Source: Oscillospiraceae bacterium (GTDB lineage: Bacteria > Bacillota > Clostridia > Oscillospirales > Ruminococcaceae). Taken from it: DNA of 5,419 bases. Below, piece by piece: positions 4,675 through 5,419 of this stretch (positions are counted from its first letter, which is position 1; every line of letters begins with the position of its first letter). The stretch is from positions 1-5,419 of the forward strand of contig DOQG01000041.1 in the NCBI GenBank assembly GCA_003512525.1, read 5' to 3'. The notes under the pieces were generated by a model. It was given only the letters and a program-made list of their open reading frames with translations. It was not told the DNA's origin and did not search any database. A program made the position numbers and the translations under genes.

Positions 4675-5363
4675 TCGATCGCGAAGAACTGCTTGTCGAG
4701 CTTGAAAGCCTCTCGGAAGAAAAGTTCCGTATATTCAATGAAAAAATAGTGCATACAAGCAATTATAAGATCATAGGTGTGCGTATGCCCGACCTTAAGG
4801 CAATAGCAAAAAAGCACAGGGCGGATTACAAGAAAATTTTTGAAATGCCGTATGACAGCTTTGAGGAGATAATCATAAAAGGTGCGGCACTCGGCTTTGC
4901 AGACGTGCCTCTGTCCGAAAAAGCGCCGTATGTGATACGCTATGCCGGGATGATCGACAACTGGGCGGAGTGCGACTGCTTCTGCTCGTGCATAAAGGTC
5001 AAAAAGAGTGAAGAGGACGCTTTGCGTTTGCTTTCGGACAGGCTGATGAAAAGGAAAGAGGAGTTTGTTTCGCGTGTAGGCATAGTTCTTATGTTCTCGA
5101 AATTTACCGATGAACCGACCGTAAAAAAGGCACTGGATATTTATGATGCACTTCCTTACGGAGCATATTACCGTGATATGGCTGTGGCGTGGGGCTTATC
5201 GGTATATTGCGTGAAATACCCGGAACTTATCACCGGTTATCTTGAACACAGCCCTATAAGTATAAAGGTAAAACTTATGGCGGCGCAAAAGATACGCGAC
5301 AGCAGAAGAGTAAGCGATGATTATAAGAAAAGGATAACGTGCATTGTCAATGCACAGAGATAA
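4671..5363 (+). CDS. AlkD-like DNA alkylation repair protein (HEAT-repeat fold)
   Basis: The protein belongs to the all-helical DNA alkylation repair family (AlkC/AlkD type), which removes or recognises N3- and N7-alkylated purines. At 230 residues it has the usual length. Visible marks are the N-terminal IFNEKIVHTS (21-30) and GVRMPDLKAIAKK (36-48), typical of the Firmicute branch, KGAALGFAD (70-78), IDNWAECDCFC (95-105) with W98 and D102 as likely counterparts of the AlkD catalytic Trp/Asp, SRVGIVLMFSKF (134-145) whose R135 matches the DNA-contacting Arg position, and AYYRDMAVAWGLS (165-177 or close by). Residue assignments are by eye. Four cysteines alternate at 101, 103, 105 and 107. The ATG at 4671 overlaps the ogt stop by 4 bases (ATGA), and GGAGG (4656-4660) lies 10 bases upstream. 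It is the last gene of the NimA-like/ogt operon, and a hairpin follows. Glycosylase activity is inferred from family, since some members are inactive. Confidence 0.92.
   Translation: MIDREELLVELESLSEEKFRIFNEKIVHTSNYKIIGVRMPDLKAIAKKHRADYKKIFEMPYDSFEEIIIKGAALGFADVPLSEKAPYVIRYAGMIDNWAECDCFCSCIKVKKSEEDALRLLSDRLMKRKEEFVSRVGIVLMFSKFTDEPTVKKALDIYDALPYGAYYRDMAVAWGLSVYCVKYPELITGYLEHSPISIKVKLMAAQKIRDSRRVSDDYKKRITCIVNAQR
5339..5355 (+). other. Short hairpin over the end of the AlkD-like gene
   Basis: GTGCATT (5339-5345) pairs with AATGCAC (5349-5355), a perfect 7-bp stem around a 3-base loop, inside the last codons of the gene. The segment GCATTG (5341-5346) can alternatively pair with CAATGC (5366-5371), which overlaps the first bases of the hairpin at 5370-5395. 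It may help stabilise the 3' end of the messenger; this is inference. Confidence 0.5.
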
Positions 5364-5369
5364 TGCAAT

Positions 5370-5395
5370 GCCCTTGCGTTTTGTCACGCAAGGGC
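5370..5395 (+). terminator. Probable terminator of the alkylation-repair operon
   Basis: GCCCTTGCGT (5370-5379) and ACGCAAGGGC (5386-5395) form a perfect 10-bp stem with a 6-base loop, 7 bases after the stop codon of the AlkD-like gene. The position is right for a Rho-independent terminator, but the following bases (TCAGACTGTC) lack a T run. It may be a weak terminator or a 3'-end stabilising structure, or it may act with sequence beyond the window. Confidence 0.65.
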
Positions 5396-5419
5396 TCAGA
5401 CTGTCGATAAACCTACATA

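Overview
The window looks like chromosomal DNA from a spore-forming, low-to-moderate GC Firmicute of the class Clostridia, most plausibly a gut Oscillospiraceae/Ruminococcaceae-type organism. The reasons are the dipicolinate synthase pair (made only by endospore formers), AGGAGG-type ribosome binding sites, consensus sigma-A-type promoter spacing, a Gram-positive-style galU, and a NimA-like flavoprotein of the kind common in anaerobes. The family assignment is an inference from protein style and not a proven taxonomy.

Layout. Bases 1-381 carry no convincing gene. They hold a strong 17-bp hairpin (about 151-190), a 7-bp tandem repeat (314-344) and the terminator of the leftward galU. galU (382-1251, minus) makes UDP-glucose. 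A perfect 11-bp inverted repeat (1314-1344) sits directly upstream of its likely -10 box. Next, also leftward, is an unusual 205-residue protein (1387-2004): an Ala/Lys/Glu helix, then an AAKKP histone-H1-like linker with a 12-residue duplication, then a C-terminal domain resembling SCP2 lipid-carrier folds.

A 260-base divergent promoter region (2005-2264) separates this from a rightward block. dpaA and dpaB (2265-3684, overlapping by 11 bases) encode the two subunits of dipicolinate synthase, which makes the spore-core chelator DPA in the mother cell. Four bases after the dpaB stop begins a perfect-consensus sigma-A promoter (TTGACA, 17 bp, TATAAT). It drives a tight three-gene operon (3755-5363) joined by two ATGA stop/start overlaps: a NimA-like pyridoxamine-5'-phosphate-oxidase-fold flavoprotein, an O6-alkylguanine-DNA alkyltransferase (Ogt), and an AlkD-like HEAT-repeat DNA alkylation repair protein. 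The operon ends in a 10-bp hairpin.

How they may work together. Ogt (direct reversal of O6-alkylguanine) and the AlkD-like protein (release of N-alkylated bases) form an obvious alkylation repair pair. Their translational coupling to a NimA-like reductase suggests a 'detoxify and repair' cassette, which is an inference. No mobile element, CRISPR array, tRNA or rRNA was seen. The most original items are the histone-tail/SCP2-like fusion and the Nim-Ogt-AlkD cassette.
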